From positions 1-47,128 of the forward strand of contig NZ_BAFU01000026.1 in assembly GCF_000308495.1 (NCBI RefSeq): a DNA stretch of 47,128 nt. The letters run 5' to 3'. Positions 29,417-38,312 of the stretch are shown one piece after another; within the stretch, counting starts at the first letter, position 1; the number at the start of each line of letters is the position of its first letter. The stretch is from Nocardia brevicatena NBRC 12119 (lineage in GTDB: Bacteria > Actinomycetota > Actinomycetes > Mycobacteriales > Mycobacteriaceae). Position numbers and translations under genes: made by a program. Below the pieces are notes generated by a model. That model saw only the letters and a list, made by a program, of their open reading frames with translations. It had not been told where the DNA came from and searched no databases.

Positions 29417-31017
29417 TCAGCCGCCCAACGGGACGCCGGGTGCGACGTCGACGATGATCATGTGGGGTCCTTTGGCCGCCGTGAATGCGTGCTTCGCTGC
29501 AACGGCCAGTTCGTTGGGCCGTCCGGTTCGCACGGCGGGGATGCCGTAGCCCTTCGCCAGTGCCTCGTAGTCGAGGTGGTCGAGGTCCAGGCCGGCACAC
29601 CGGTGGTGGTCAGGTAGTCGCCGAAGCCTTTGAGGATTCCGTATTCGCGGTTGATCAGGACCAGGAACGTGACGGGGAGCTGCCGGCTGGCCGCGGTGTA
29701 CAACCCTTGGATGCCGTACTGTGCGCTGCCGTCGCCGCTGATCGCCAGCACCGGCCGTTCGGGTTGGGCGAGCTGGGCACCTACTGCGCCGGGGATGGCG
29801 AAGCCGAGGCCGCCGGCGGCGCAGAAGAAGAATGAAGCCGACCGGCGCAGCTTTATTCGGTCCCACATCGCCGGCGCACCGTTCATCGATTCGGTGACGA
29901 GGATGCCGTGGAGCGGGAACAGCGGCCCCAGTATGTCGTAGACCTGGCATGCGGTGAGCGTGTCGACGGCGGGCGGGATCTGCAGCGGCGTGAGTGACGC
30001 GGGCGCGGGCCTGGTGGTCTGCGGTAGGAGTTCGAGCAGACCTCGCAGGGCGAGGGCGGGGTCTGCGACCAGCGCGTCGCCGAGCGGCGCGCGGGCGGCA
30101 GCGTCCGGATCGTCCATGATTGCGATGAGTTCGGCGCCGGGTGGCAGGTAGTTGCCCGGCGCGTACGGGTAGTACTGAAAAACCGGTGCCCCGGCGACAA
30201 GGATCAGGTCGTGCCCGGCGAGGGACTCGGACAGCCACCCGATGCCGGCGGGGAGGCTGCCCCGGAAGTGTGCGTGGTCGGTGGGGAATCCGACGCGCGA
30301 GGTGTTCGGCGCGAGCCATACCGGCAGATTCTGGGTTTCGGCCAGCGCGACGCCTGCCTCGAATCCGCCCGGTGCCGCGTCCAACCCTGCTCCCACCACC
30401 AGCACGGGGTTGCGGGCGGCTGTGAGACGCTTCGCGAGCGCGTTCAGCTCGACTGGCGCGGGCACAGACCGGCCGGTGATTCGGCGTGCCGCCAGCGGTT
30501 CTGTCATGCCCGCTTCGGTGGGCTGATCGAAGTCGTCCATCGGCAGAGACACGAACACCGGGCCGGTCGGCGGCAGTGCCGCGTAACGAAACGCCCGAGC
30601 CAACGCCGCGGGCACGTCCTGGGCGCGGGGCGGTTCGAATGCCCATTTGACGGCAGGCTTGGGCAGCGTTGTCGGATCGGGGTTGGCCAGCAGGGGTTCC
30701 ATGGTCAACGTCGCCCGCACCTGTTGGCCGGCGGTGACGACCAGGGGGCTGTGCGCGCTGGCCGCGTTGACGATTGCGCCCATCGCGTTGCCGAGGCCTA
30801 CGGCGGTGTGCAGGTTCACCAGGGTGGGCTCGCCGGTCAGCTGGGCGTAGACGTCGGCCATGCCGACCACCGCGCCCTCGTGCAAGCCGAGAACGTAGTC
30901 GACGTCCTCGGGGAAGTCGGCCAAGAACGGCATCTCGGTTGACCCGGGGTTGCTGAACACCTTGCGCAGGCCCAGCGCGCTGAGCAGTTCCCAGGTGGCC
31001 TGGTGAACGGTGGGCAT
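29417..31017 (-). pseudogene. Benzoylformate-decarboxylase-like ThDP enzyme, frameshifted near its C-terminus
   Basis: This is a thiamin-diphosphate 2-keto-acid decarboxylase of about 530 residues, closest in pattern to MdlC. FSNPGSTEMPFL (active-site Ser), LHEGAVVGMADVYA (cofactor Glu), NLHTAVGLGNAMG (active-site His) and the ThDP motif ISGDGSAQYG to INREYGILK are present. The second active-site His of MdlC, expected in VFRYHQY, is Tyr here (VFQYYPY). The reading frame breaks near 29590-29600: after DYLTTTGVP the continuation DLDHLDYEALAKGYG lies in another frame, consistent with loss of one base. Without correction the last ~60 residues are lost. It is last in the minus-strand catabolic operon. 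Confidence 0.8.
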
Positions 31018-31037
31018 CGCGAATCACCTCTTGCGAT

Positions 31038-31213
31038 CTAGGTTTTCGGGTAGGGCGTGCGTGCTCGGGTAGTGCGCACCACCAGTGCCGGATCCGGGTG
31101 GGTGGATTGGGCCCGCCAGCAGATCACTCCGTCCGACCGGATGAGCAGGTCCCCCGGTTAGCGACGCGGATGGATTGGCCTTGGGTGGCTGCGGCGACCC
31201 TGACCCCGGACAT
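31038..31213 (-). pseudogene. Probable C-terminal remnant of a FAD-dependent aromatic monooxygenase
   Basis: Between the cupin gene and the decarboxylase, codons 31151-31038 read DLLIRSDGVICWRAQ and then HPDPALVV, which resembles the C-terminal end of MhpA/RdmE-type flavin monooxygenases (LVRPDG-x-VAWR). A short stretch before it (MSGVRVAAATQGQ) is in a shifted frame. The similarity is short, so this call is tentative. Confidence 0.35.
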
Positions 31214-31221
31214 CTTCCTGG

Positions 31222-31773
31222 TTAGCTTTCGTCGGGTGGGGTGGCGTCGGTCATGGTGCCGACCAGCAGGCATGGGGCGCCCGACCGGTTGCTCCAGGCG
31301 TGGTTGGTGCCGCGGATGACGACGGTGTCTCCGGGCCGCATGAGCGTCTCATCGGTGTCGGTGACCAGGTAGATTTCGCCGCGTACGCAGGTGAGGCAGT
31401 CGAGGGTGTCGGTGCGGTGCATGCTCGGATGCCGGGCGAGGTCGGATTGGCTCGGCTGGTGCTTTTGGTGAACCTCTTCATTGAGGTCGGCCAGGACGCG
31501 GCGGTGCTCGTCGGCGTCGACGGCATCGGGTGGGATTTCCAGTGCCCGGCAAATCATGCCGTTGGGGAAGGGTTCGCGGCGCGCGCCCAAGCCCTCCGTC
31601 TGCGACCGGTCGCCGTCGATACTGTTGTCGACAGGGGTCTCTTGGGTCGCCCACAGCGTGGCGCGCCAGTAGAACCCGTCGCGGGATTGGACATTGGTCA
31701 GACCGTGTTGCAGGACTGCCGAGCGGCCGTCGGAGTCGGGTCCGACCACAAACCGGTTCAAACGCGTCGTCAC
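31222..31773 (-). CDS. Cupin-domain protein
   Basis: The 183-residue protein carries one cupin barrel in its C-terminal half: HRTDTLDCLTCVRGEIYLV and LMRPGDTVVIRGTNHAWSN hold the two cupin motifs with their His residues. The N-terminal half (VVGPDSDGRSAVLQ onward) is typical of small cupins found with aromatic catabolic genes. It could be an isomerase, decarboxylase or dioxygenase helper; the reaction cannot be told. GTG 31773 has AAAGGA about 8 nt upstream. It lies 34 nt after the aldolase gene in the same operon. Confidence 0.85.
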   Translation of the reverse strand: MTTRLNRFVVGPDSDGRSAVLQHGLTNVQSRDGFYWRATLWATQETPVDNSIDGDRSQTEGLGARREPFPNGMICRALEIPPDAVDADEHRRVLADLNEEVHQKHQPSQSDLARHPSMHRTDTLDCLTCVRGEIYLVTDTDETLMRPGDTVVIRGTNHAWSNRSGAPCLLVGTMTDATPPDES

Positions 31774-31807
31774 TGCACTGTTCCTTTCAATCGTGGTTGT
31801 CGGCTTC

Positions 31808-32662
31808 TCACGCAGTGATATGCGGTGCGAAGTCTGGGGTGGGGGTTTCGGGTCGGATGTAGGTAGTGCCTTGCACCGATTCGCCGGCGATACGGACGGT
31901 GTGCTCGCAGAACCGCCGGAATCCCATGACATCCAGGCCGAGGCAGAACAGTTTGACGCCGTCGTCAAGCGCAGATTTGCAGCCGTCGACGCTGGGATCG
32001 AGTACCGGACCGCCCATGACCGCGACGCCATGCCGGTCGGCGGCAGCTTGGACCTTCAGGTACGCCTTACGGATCTTGGGGCTGTCGGTCATGTTGGTGC
32101 CCTCGCCCATCGCGTAGGCGAGATCGCCGGGACCGAAGGCCAGGATGTGGACTTGGTCCAACGCGCAGATCTCGTCGATGTTGTCGACTGCGTCGGGGTG
32201 CTCGATGAGCGGGACGACGAGGAAGTTTCGGTTGTTCCATTCGGCATAGTCGACGAAGCTGCGGTAGGAGTACCGGGCGGCGCGGGTGGCCGGGCAGATG
32301 CCGCGGGTTCCTAACGGCGGAAATAACGCGGCGTCGAAGACACGGCGCACATCGTCGGCCGATTTCACCTCGGGCACGAACAGGCCTTGGGCGCCGGCTT
32401 CCATCGCGCGTCGGATGGCGGTTTCGTCCGAACTGCTCGGCACGCGGACCAGCGGCACCAAGCCGACGATGTCGGCGGCCAGGATCGCGTCCTCGATGGC
32501 TCGAGGGTTGGCCGGGGAATGTTCGGTGTCGAGCATGACGAAGTCGAAGCCGGTCAGCCCCAGGACTTCGATCAGTGCGCGATTGCCGGTGAAGCACTGC
32601 ATACCCAGCGGAATCTGGTGCTGGTCGATCATGGCGAGCAGGCGGTTGTCGGTGTCGAACAT
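31808..32662 (-). CDS. HpcH/HpaI-type class II aldolase
   Basis: The 284-residue protein belongs to the HpcH/HpaI family, which cleaves 4-hydroxy-2-oxo acids to pyruvate and an aldehyde using a divalent metal. The metal/substrate motifs are LTGFDFVMLDTEHSPANPR (Asp/Glu/His), then VPEVKSADDVR and AFGPGDLAYAMG. The ATG at 32662 has AAAGGAG at 8 nt. The longer C-terminus (after FCEHTVR) is family-variable. Together with the ThDP decarboxylase and dienelactone hydrolase it suggests breakdown of an aromatic or hydroxy-keto acid. Confidence 0.9.
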   Translation of the reverse strand: MFDTDNRLLAMIDQHQIPLGMQCFTGNRALIEVLGLTGFDFVMLDTEHSPANPRAIEDAILAADIVGLVPLVRVPSSSDETAIRRAMEAGAQGLFVPEVKSADDVRRVFDAALFPPLGTRGICPATRAARYSYRSFVDYAEWNNRNFLVVPLIEHPDAVDNIDEICALDQVHILAFGPGDLAYAMGEGTNMTDSPKIRKAYLKVQAAADRHGVAVMGGPVLDPSVDGCKSALDDGVKLFCLGLDVMGFRRFCEHTVRIAGESVQGTTYIRPETPTPDFAPHITA

Positions 32663-32698
32663 GGTTGGTGCTCCTTTCGGTGGCAGGGTGGTGGTAGA

Positions 32699-33148
32699 TC
32701 AGGTGCCGGGATCGGCTCGCAGGTCACACCCTGTGATGGCCTGGATGGCGCACGCTTCGTCGTCATCGGGTAGGTGGCCGCTGACCCCGACCGCTCCGAT
32801 CAGGTCGTCGTTCTGGTCGCGGATCAGCACGCCGCCAGGGACGGGCACGAGGTTGCCGTCGGCCAGCGCCACCAGGGCGTTGACGAAATCGGGATCCGAT
32901 GCCGCGCGTGCGGCCAGGGCGCGGCTGCCCACACCCATGTTCAGTGCTCCGTGGGCTTTTCCGCGGGCGATGCGTTCACGCAGCAGGCTCGAGCCGTCTT
33001 CTCCGGCGAAGGCGACAAGCCGGGCGGCGGCATCGAGCACCGCAACCGTCATCGGGGGGAAATCGTTGCTGCGTGCGTGCGCGAGCGCTAGGTCCACGAT
33101 CGCGCGGGCGCGGGCCAGGTCGATCAGCACAGCCTTCGTATGTGACAT
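32699..33148 (-). CDS. GlcG/HbpS-family protein
   Basis: The 149-residue protein is of the GlcG/HbpS (DUF336) fold: ARAIVDLALAHARSN, MTVAVLDAAARLVAFAGEDG, then GGVLIRDQNDDLIGAVGVSG and DDDEACAIQAI. Members bind heme or small ligands and often sit in catabolic operons with no assigned role. ATG 33148 is the family start; a start five codons earlier is open but not conserved. It is the first gene of the minus-strand operon behind the divergent promoter. Confidence 0.9.
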   Translation of the reverse strand: MSHTKAVLIDLARARAIVDLALAHARSNDFPPMTVAVLDAAARLVAFAGEDGSSLLRERIARGKAHGALNMGVGSRALAARAASDPDFVNALVALADGNLVPVPGGVLIRDQNDDLIGAVGVSGHLPDDDEACAIQAITGCDLRADPGT

Positions 33149-33156
33149 CTCGACTC

Positions 33157-33182
33157 CAAACAAACATAATCGTGTTTATTTG
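33157..33182. promoter_or_regulatory. Probable operator of the divergent TetR regulator
   Basis: CAAACAAACA-n6-TGTTTATTTG is an inverted repeat with one mismatch per 10-nt arm. It begins 9 nt before the GlcG start on the divergent side. Two copies of CGCCATAT (33195 and 33213, 18 bp apart) lie between it and the TetR gene and may be part of the same control region. Confidence 0.65.
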
Positions 33183-33232
33183 TCTTTCAATGTACGCCAT
33201 ATGTGGATATAGCGCCATATATAGTGTTCGTT

Positions 33233-33238
33233 TAGTAT
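33233..33238 (+). promoter_or_regulatory. Leaderless-type -10 of the TetR gene
   Basis: TAGTAT ends 6 nt before the GTG at 33245 with no Shine-Dalgarno. Confidence 0.5.
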
Positions 33239-33244
33239 GGGTAT

Positions 33245-33892
33245 GTGCCCAGACTCAGCGAAAAGACCCGCGCGCAGCGCCGCCAACACATCCTCACCAG
33301 TGCGTGGACCTGCTTCTCACGCGGCGGCTTCCACACCACCTCGATGGACCAGGTGATCGCCGCGACGGGGATGTCCGCTCGGGCGGTCTACCGCTACTTC
33401 GGCAGTAAGGACGAGATCATCTACGCCACCGTTGATGAAGGACTGTCGCGGGTGCGGGGCATATTCCTGGCGCTACCCGATCGCGACCCCAGCCCCACTC
33501 CGGCCGAAACGCTGACCCTGGTGGTCGCCGAACTACGCAGCAGGACGAACAACCCCGACTACGACATGACCCGCATCGCCCTTCAGACCTGGGCGGAGGC
33601 CCTGCGCGATCCGGTGCTGCAGAAACGTGCCCGCGCACAGTACCTCGAAACGCTCAACCACATCGCCGAACTGGCCCGCCGCTGGCGCGACGAGGGGCAC
33701 ATCCCGCCGTATTCGGATACCAATGCCGTTGCCGCGACCCTGTTTTCGCTGATGCATGGCCTGATCGTCATGCACCACCTCGTCGACGACGTACCGTCCG
33801 ATGCCCTGCGCAACGGACTATCGCTGCTCGGTGCGGCCGTCGTCGGCCCCTACACATTGCCCGCCACACGATCACGGGAGGCCTCACCATGA
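33245..33892 (+). CDS. TetR-family regulator of the catabolic cluster
   Basis: The 215-residue protein has a TetR helix-turn-helix at about residues 10-55 (RAQRRQHILTSAWTCFSRGG, then MSARAVYRYFGSKDEI). The ligand domain is not diagnostic. The GTG start is supported by the -10 directly before it. It is divergent from the GlcG-aldolase-cupin-decarboxylase operon across a palindromic operator and overlaps the dienelactone hydrolase gene by 4 nt (ATGA), so it probably controls both arms. Confidence 0.93.
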   Translation: MPRLSEKTRAQRRQHILTSAWTCFSRGGFHTTSMDQVIAATGMSARAVYRYFGSKDEIIYATVDEGLSRVRGIFLALPDRDPSPTPAETLTLVVAELRSRTNNPDYDMTRIALQTWAEALRDPVLQKRARAQYLETLNHIAELARRWRDEGHIPPYSDTNAVAATLFSLMHGLIVMHHLVDDVPSDALRNGLSLLGAAVVGPYTLPATRSREASP

Positions 33893-34626
33893 CCGACATC
33901 AACCTGACCGACATCGACCTGACCGACCTAGCCGCCGACCGCGACGGCTCCCAGCCGCTTCGTGGCTACCTCACCAGACCGCCCGGCACCGGCCCGTGGC
34001 CCGGCGTGGTGATGATCCACGAGATCTTCGGCCTCGACGAGGTCATGCGCGGCCACGCCGACCGGCTCGCCGAATTCGGCTACCTCACCCTGGCCGTCGA
34101 CCTGTTCAGCGCGGGTAGCACCGCGCGATGCCTGGTCGCCACGATGACCGCCATGATGCGTGGCCGCGGCCACGCGTTCGCCGACATCTCCGCCGCCCAC
34201 GATTACCTGGCCGGTTCTCCCGACTGCACCGGCAAGATCGGCGTCATCGGCTTCTGCATCGGCGGGGGCTTCGCGCTCCTTACCGCGAACGACGGATTCG
34301 ACGCGGCCGCAGTCAATTACGGCCAGCTACCGCGTCACCTCGACGAAGCAGTGGCAGGCGCCTGCCCGATCGTCGGAAACTACGGCGGCCGCGACCCCTC
34401 ACTCAGGGGGGCGACCGACCGGCTCGACGCGGCCCTGGACAAAGCGGAGGTGATCCACGACGTCAAGGAATATCCGGCCGCCAGCCACGCATTCCTCAAC
34501 GACACCGAAGTCGGCCCCCGCGTGCTTCGTCCCCTCCTGCGGATAGCCGGCATCGGCCCGGAACCCGAGTCCGCCAAGGACGCCTGGAACCGGATCGAAA
34601 GATTCTTCGCCACCCACCTGAACTGA
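33889..34626 (+). CDS. Dienelactone hydrolase family protein
   Basis: The 245-residue alpha/beta hydrolase has the DLH triad pattern: Cys nucleophile in IGFCIGGGFALL (about residue 120), Asp in NYGGRDPSL and His in YPAASHAFLND; VVMIHEIFGLDEVMRGHADRL (quoted in part) carries the conserved Glu that activates the Cys. DLH opens dienelactones in chlorocatechol pathways, but relatives act on many esters. The first 15 residues repeat a T-D-I/L-x-L pattern (NLTDIDLTDL). Its ATG overlaps the TetR stop. Confidence 0.9.
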   Translation: MTDINLTDIDLTDLAADRDGSQPLRGYLTRPPGTGPWPGVVMIHEIFGLDEVMRGHADRLAEFGYLTLAVDLFSAGSTARCLVATMTAMMRGRGHAFADISAAHDYLAGSPDCTGKIGVIGFCIGGGFALLTANDGFDAAAVNYGQLPRHLDEAVAGACPIVGNYGGRDPSLRGATDRLDAALDKAEVIHDVKEYPAASHAFLNDTEVGPRVLRPLLRIAGIGPEPESAKDAWNRIERFFATHLN

Positions 34627-34707
34627 CATTCTTTTCATCAGCCCGCAGTCACCGAGGCGGCGAGAAATGGCCTCGCTCAAGGCACCGAGGTGGTCGGAGG
34701 TGACTTC

Positions 34708-34821
34708 TCAGCCGTTGGTGCCCACGTAGGCGGGCTCGAGCAGTCCGATGTCGTCGTAGAGCCGCAAGGCGCGGGCGGTGACGCCCGACATCCTCGCCAC
34801 ATCCGCGATCGACCAGCTCAT
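34708..34821 (-). pseudogene. N-terminal stub of a MerR/TipA-type regulator
   Basis: The 37 codons read MSWSIADVARMSGVTARALR and LYDDIGLLEPAYVGTNG, the MerR helix-turn-helix, and then stop (TGA) where the family continues with YRYY. No effector domain follows. A possible promoter (TTGACC, 18 nt, TACCGT) lies upstream on the minus strand. It abuts the Tn3 region and is probably truncated by it. Confidence 0.7.
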
Positions 34822-34937
34822 GGCGCTTTCCATCGTTCCGTGAGGCCGGTCCGTCCGGCCTCGTCTTCGACGGTAAAGTTGCCGATACGTGAAGGTCAAG
34901 CGGGTATACGCCGGATCAGCTGAGAATTCGATCGCTG

Positions 34938-37894
34938 CTACCCCCCGAGGGCCAAGCGGCTGTTCATGTTCAGTTTGACTTCGCCGTACGGGAGTACGTG
35001 TGACCAGAACAGCGGGGTCAGGCCGCGTTCGTCCTCGGCGGTGAGCACACCGTCCCATTCGGGGTCGGCGAGAATGTCCTGGATCATCAGGACGTTGACG
35101 TAGACTAGGGCGGCCTGGCAGATCCGCAGGCACAGCACACTCATCTCCTGTTCGTCGCGCCGGTTCGACGCGATCTCGGCGCTCTTGCCGTAGTAGATGA
35201 TCGAGTTCGCGCCGTTCCAGGACTCGACCACATTCAGGCCGCTGTTGATCTCCCGCTGCAATTCACGACTACGCAGGTAACGGCATAAAAGATCGTCTTC
35301 TGGACTCGGCCGAGTTCGATCATGGCCTGGTAGGTGGGGTGGGCGGCGTTGGCTTTCATGAATCGGCGCAGGATCGCCTCGGTGGAGGCGGTGCGGGTGC
35401 GGATCGCGGTGGCGTACTTCATCATCTGGTCGTATTGCTCGGCGATCAACTCCCATCGGATGGGCCTGGTCATGGCCGGTTTCAGCCCCGGCCACAGGTC
35501 CGGTTGCCCGGCGGCGGGCCGGTAGAGCCGGCACTTGTTGATGCGCTTGATCCGGGGCAGCAGATCGAATCCCAGGAGTCTGGTCACGCCGAATCCGATT
35601 TCGGACTGGCCGTGGGTATCGACATAACTGGATTCCACGTCCATCTCGGTGCCGTGGTGCATAGCGCCCTCCACCATGACGTGAACCTCGGAGGCCGAAC
35701 AGTTGAGCAGCTGGGAGTGGATGACCACCGACCCGTTGCGCTCGACACTCCAGTAGATGAGCACGCCGCGGCGGCCGTAGCGGGAATGGTGCTCGGTGAA
35801 GATGTTCTGGTCGTACGCGCCGAAATGCGTTGAGTCGCTGGCGATGGCCGTCGATGACTCACCCCAGATGGATGGCTTGCGGGCGGCGAAGGTGGCGTTC
35901 GCGATCTCGATCGCAATCCGCCGCGCCGCCTCGGTGTTCAAGTAGCGGCGACGCACGTAGCGGATGTCGTCCTCGGTGTGGCGGTCGGTGCCGCCGGCCA
36001 CCGACTTGATCCCGGTGTTCGTGCCGTAGGCATAGATCGCAAGCAGAAGCCGTTCGGCCAGAACGTCTTCGGGCAGATTGCCGCGGTCCGCGACCGAGGT
36101 GACCGCACGCAGGCACCTGGTCCGCAGCACCGCTTCCTTGAGCATGTCGATCAGCGGCACCACCCCCCACCGGGTTCCGACCTGGGATTTCATCTTGCGC
36201 AGGTTTCGCGGCTCCGGCGCCTTGGGCAGCGGCGTCAGCTTGATCGCGCCCTGCCGCCGTTCCTTGATCTCCAGCCAGGGACAGTGCGGCAGGGCGGTGT
36301 GCAGGGCGTCGAGCTCGGCGCGCATCTCGGCTTGCAGGCCCTCGATGAACTCGCCTGCATCGAGGGGTTTACTCAGCTTCTCGTAGTGCTCGATGCGGCG
36401 TTCCTCGAAGGCGACCGGCAGATCCTCGGCGGGGTTGCGCCACTTCTCGGCGCCGACGACTCAGATTTCCTTGCACCGCAACTGATCCCGCAACGCCTGG
36501 AACGTTGCGATCTCGTACACCATCCGCACCACCCGGCGATCTCCGTGCTGATCGTTCTGGTACACCAGCTTCGCCCAGTCCCCTGACACCCCGCGATGCA
36601 CCGGCACCTCGTCACCGGCCGGGTAGTACCGCAAGCTCGTTCCCGCATACTTCCCGATCAGTTCGAGCGCGTCCAGCACCGGGCGGTGCGTGGTGTTGTT
36701 GCTGCGGAACTGAAGCACGGACAGCAGTTTGATCAGCCCGGCCCGGTAGTGGTTGGTGTACGAGGAGCGCAGCGTGGCCTTCACAGTGCGCTGATACGTC
36801 GGCCCCGAGGATTTGAACTCGGCCACCAGATCCCGCAACACCCCTTGCGGAGCGACCGGGAACACCGTGTCGCGCACCAGCTTGTCGCCCGCGTCAACGG
36901 TCGCCTCGGCCACCCTGAACAGCAGGTTCTCCTTACCGGTGACCCGCTTGAACTCCTTGATCAGCTCGTTGGTGACCCGCACCTCCGCGCGGGCGTTGAT
37001 CCGGTGTACCGTCGAATTCAGCAGCTCGACCAGGGTGTCGGTGATCTCCCGGCACCGGCAGTACAGCAACGCCGCGAGGAGAGTCAGCTGTGTTTCGGGT
37101 GGATGATCGCGCAGGTGGCTCGGTGCCTCCACCGCCGCGCGCCCGCGCCAGCCGGTCACGATCTTCGGCCCGACATCGGCGAACACGTCACCCGGTACAC
37201 CGACCGCGCGGACCGCCTCCAGCTTGGCGATCTCGGTGAGCATCGTGTTCAGGCTGACATTGCCCGGGTCCGACCGGATCGACGCCAGCACCGCCGGCCC
37301 GTCCTCGGCGTCACCGTCCAGGGTTTCCTCGCCACCACCGAGCGGTGCGATCAACGCCAGCAGCCGCGCTCGGACCGGCTCCTGCAGTCTGGCGTTGACC
37401 TGCGCGAACAGCAGTTCCTCACCGCGGTACAGCGCCGAGCGCACCATCCGCTCGATCCGCCCGGCCGTGGGTGGCTCCACCTTCACCTCACGCAGTCGCG
37501 CCAACAGGTGCTCCCGCACCCGTTCGCCACCACGCTCGCGCTGGGTCACATACTCGACCAGCCACCCGACGATCTCGTCGGCGTCGCGCACGCTGCATTC
37601 CCGATACCCCAGCGACTCCCGGATCTGCGTCCGGTGCGCCTTGCTGGTACGGCCGGTGAAGTCGTAGAACGCGATCTCGGTCCGCTCGACACCCACTTGA
37701 CGTGCGACGTAATCAACCACGGCGTCGGGGATTTCGGCACGCCCACGCGGAAACCGGCCTCGTTCAGTATAGAACCGCAGCATCAGCCCGAACCCGAGCC
37801 TCGACGCACCGCGCTTACCCGCGACCAGCTCCATCTCATCACCGGTCAGCGTCCACCGGTCGATCAGCTCGTTCTGGTCCAGCTCCCTCATCAC
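34938..37894 (-). pseudogene. Tn3-family transposase (TnpA), inactivated by a nonsense codon and a frameshift
   Basis: The three consecutive pieces make one ~985-residue Tn3 transposase. 37894-36461 is the N-terminal DUF4158 part, from MRELDQNELIDRWTLTGDE on. At 36461-36463 the reading CKEI-stop-VVGAEKW shows TGA in place of the Trp codon of KEIWVVGA. The same frame then continues through the catalytic core (ASDSTHFGAYDQN and DVESSYVDTHGQSEIGF with the first two Asp). Near 35282 one base is lost in QKTIFYA-RYLRSREL, and the C-terminal part continues in the next frame with VVESWNGANSIIYYGKS (catalytic Glu). No terminal inverted repeats could be assigned by eye. Confidence 0.9.
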
Positions 37895-37980
37895 GCGCGA
37901 AAGCTACACCGCACCAACAGGTCCGCAACCTCGATTCACGCAGGCTTCATGTACCTGGTAACGCGTTTCTTACCGACACC

Positions 37981-38048
37981 CCGATACGGGGGATGATGCG
38001 CCGGCAGCGCAGCCAGTGTCGGTGGACGCGGTAGTCGTAGCCTTTGTC
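37981..38048 (-). pseudogene. IS5-type transposase fragment, inverted piece
   Basis: On the minus strand this reads DKGYDYRVHRHWLRCRRII then PRIG, a typical segment of IS5-group transposases. The adjoining plus-strand piece starts with the same RRIIPRI residues in the opposite direction, so the insertion sequence was folded back on itself. Confidence 0.65.
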
Positions 38049-38251
38049 GGCGCATCATTCCCCGTATCGCCCGCCGCGGGATCGACGACTCCACCCGCTT
38101 GGGGCAGTACCGTTGGAAGATCGAACGCATCCTGGCCTGGCTCACCGGCTATCGCCGTCTGGCCATCCGCTACGAACGCCACGGACACCTCTTCGCAGCC
38201 TTTGTCGACCTTGCTGCCGCGCTCATCTGCTACAAGAAACCCCCCACATGA
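38048..38251 (+). pseudogene. C-terminal fragment of an IS5-type transposase
   Basis: The frame reads RRIIPRIARRGIDDSTRLGQ, YRWKIERILAWLTGYRRLAI and ends AAALICYKKPPT. This is the C-terminal third of an IS5-group transposase, including the catalytic Glu in the WKIERILAW segment. The N-terminal part is absent apart from the inverted piece on the left. Bases 37982-38003 and 38048-38069 form 22-nt inverted arms with one mismatch. Confidence 0.75.
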
Positions 38252-38312
38252 GACACCCTCTTAGCGTGACTTTCTCGTCAACGTTCCTGGACTCCCGACA
38301 CCGAGCCCGCCG

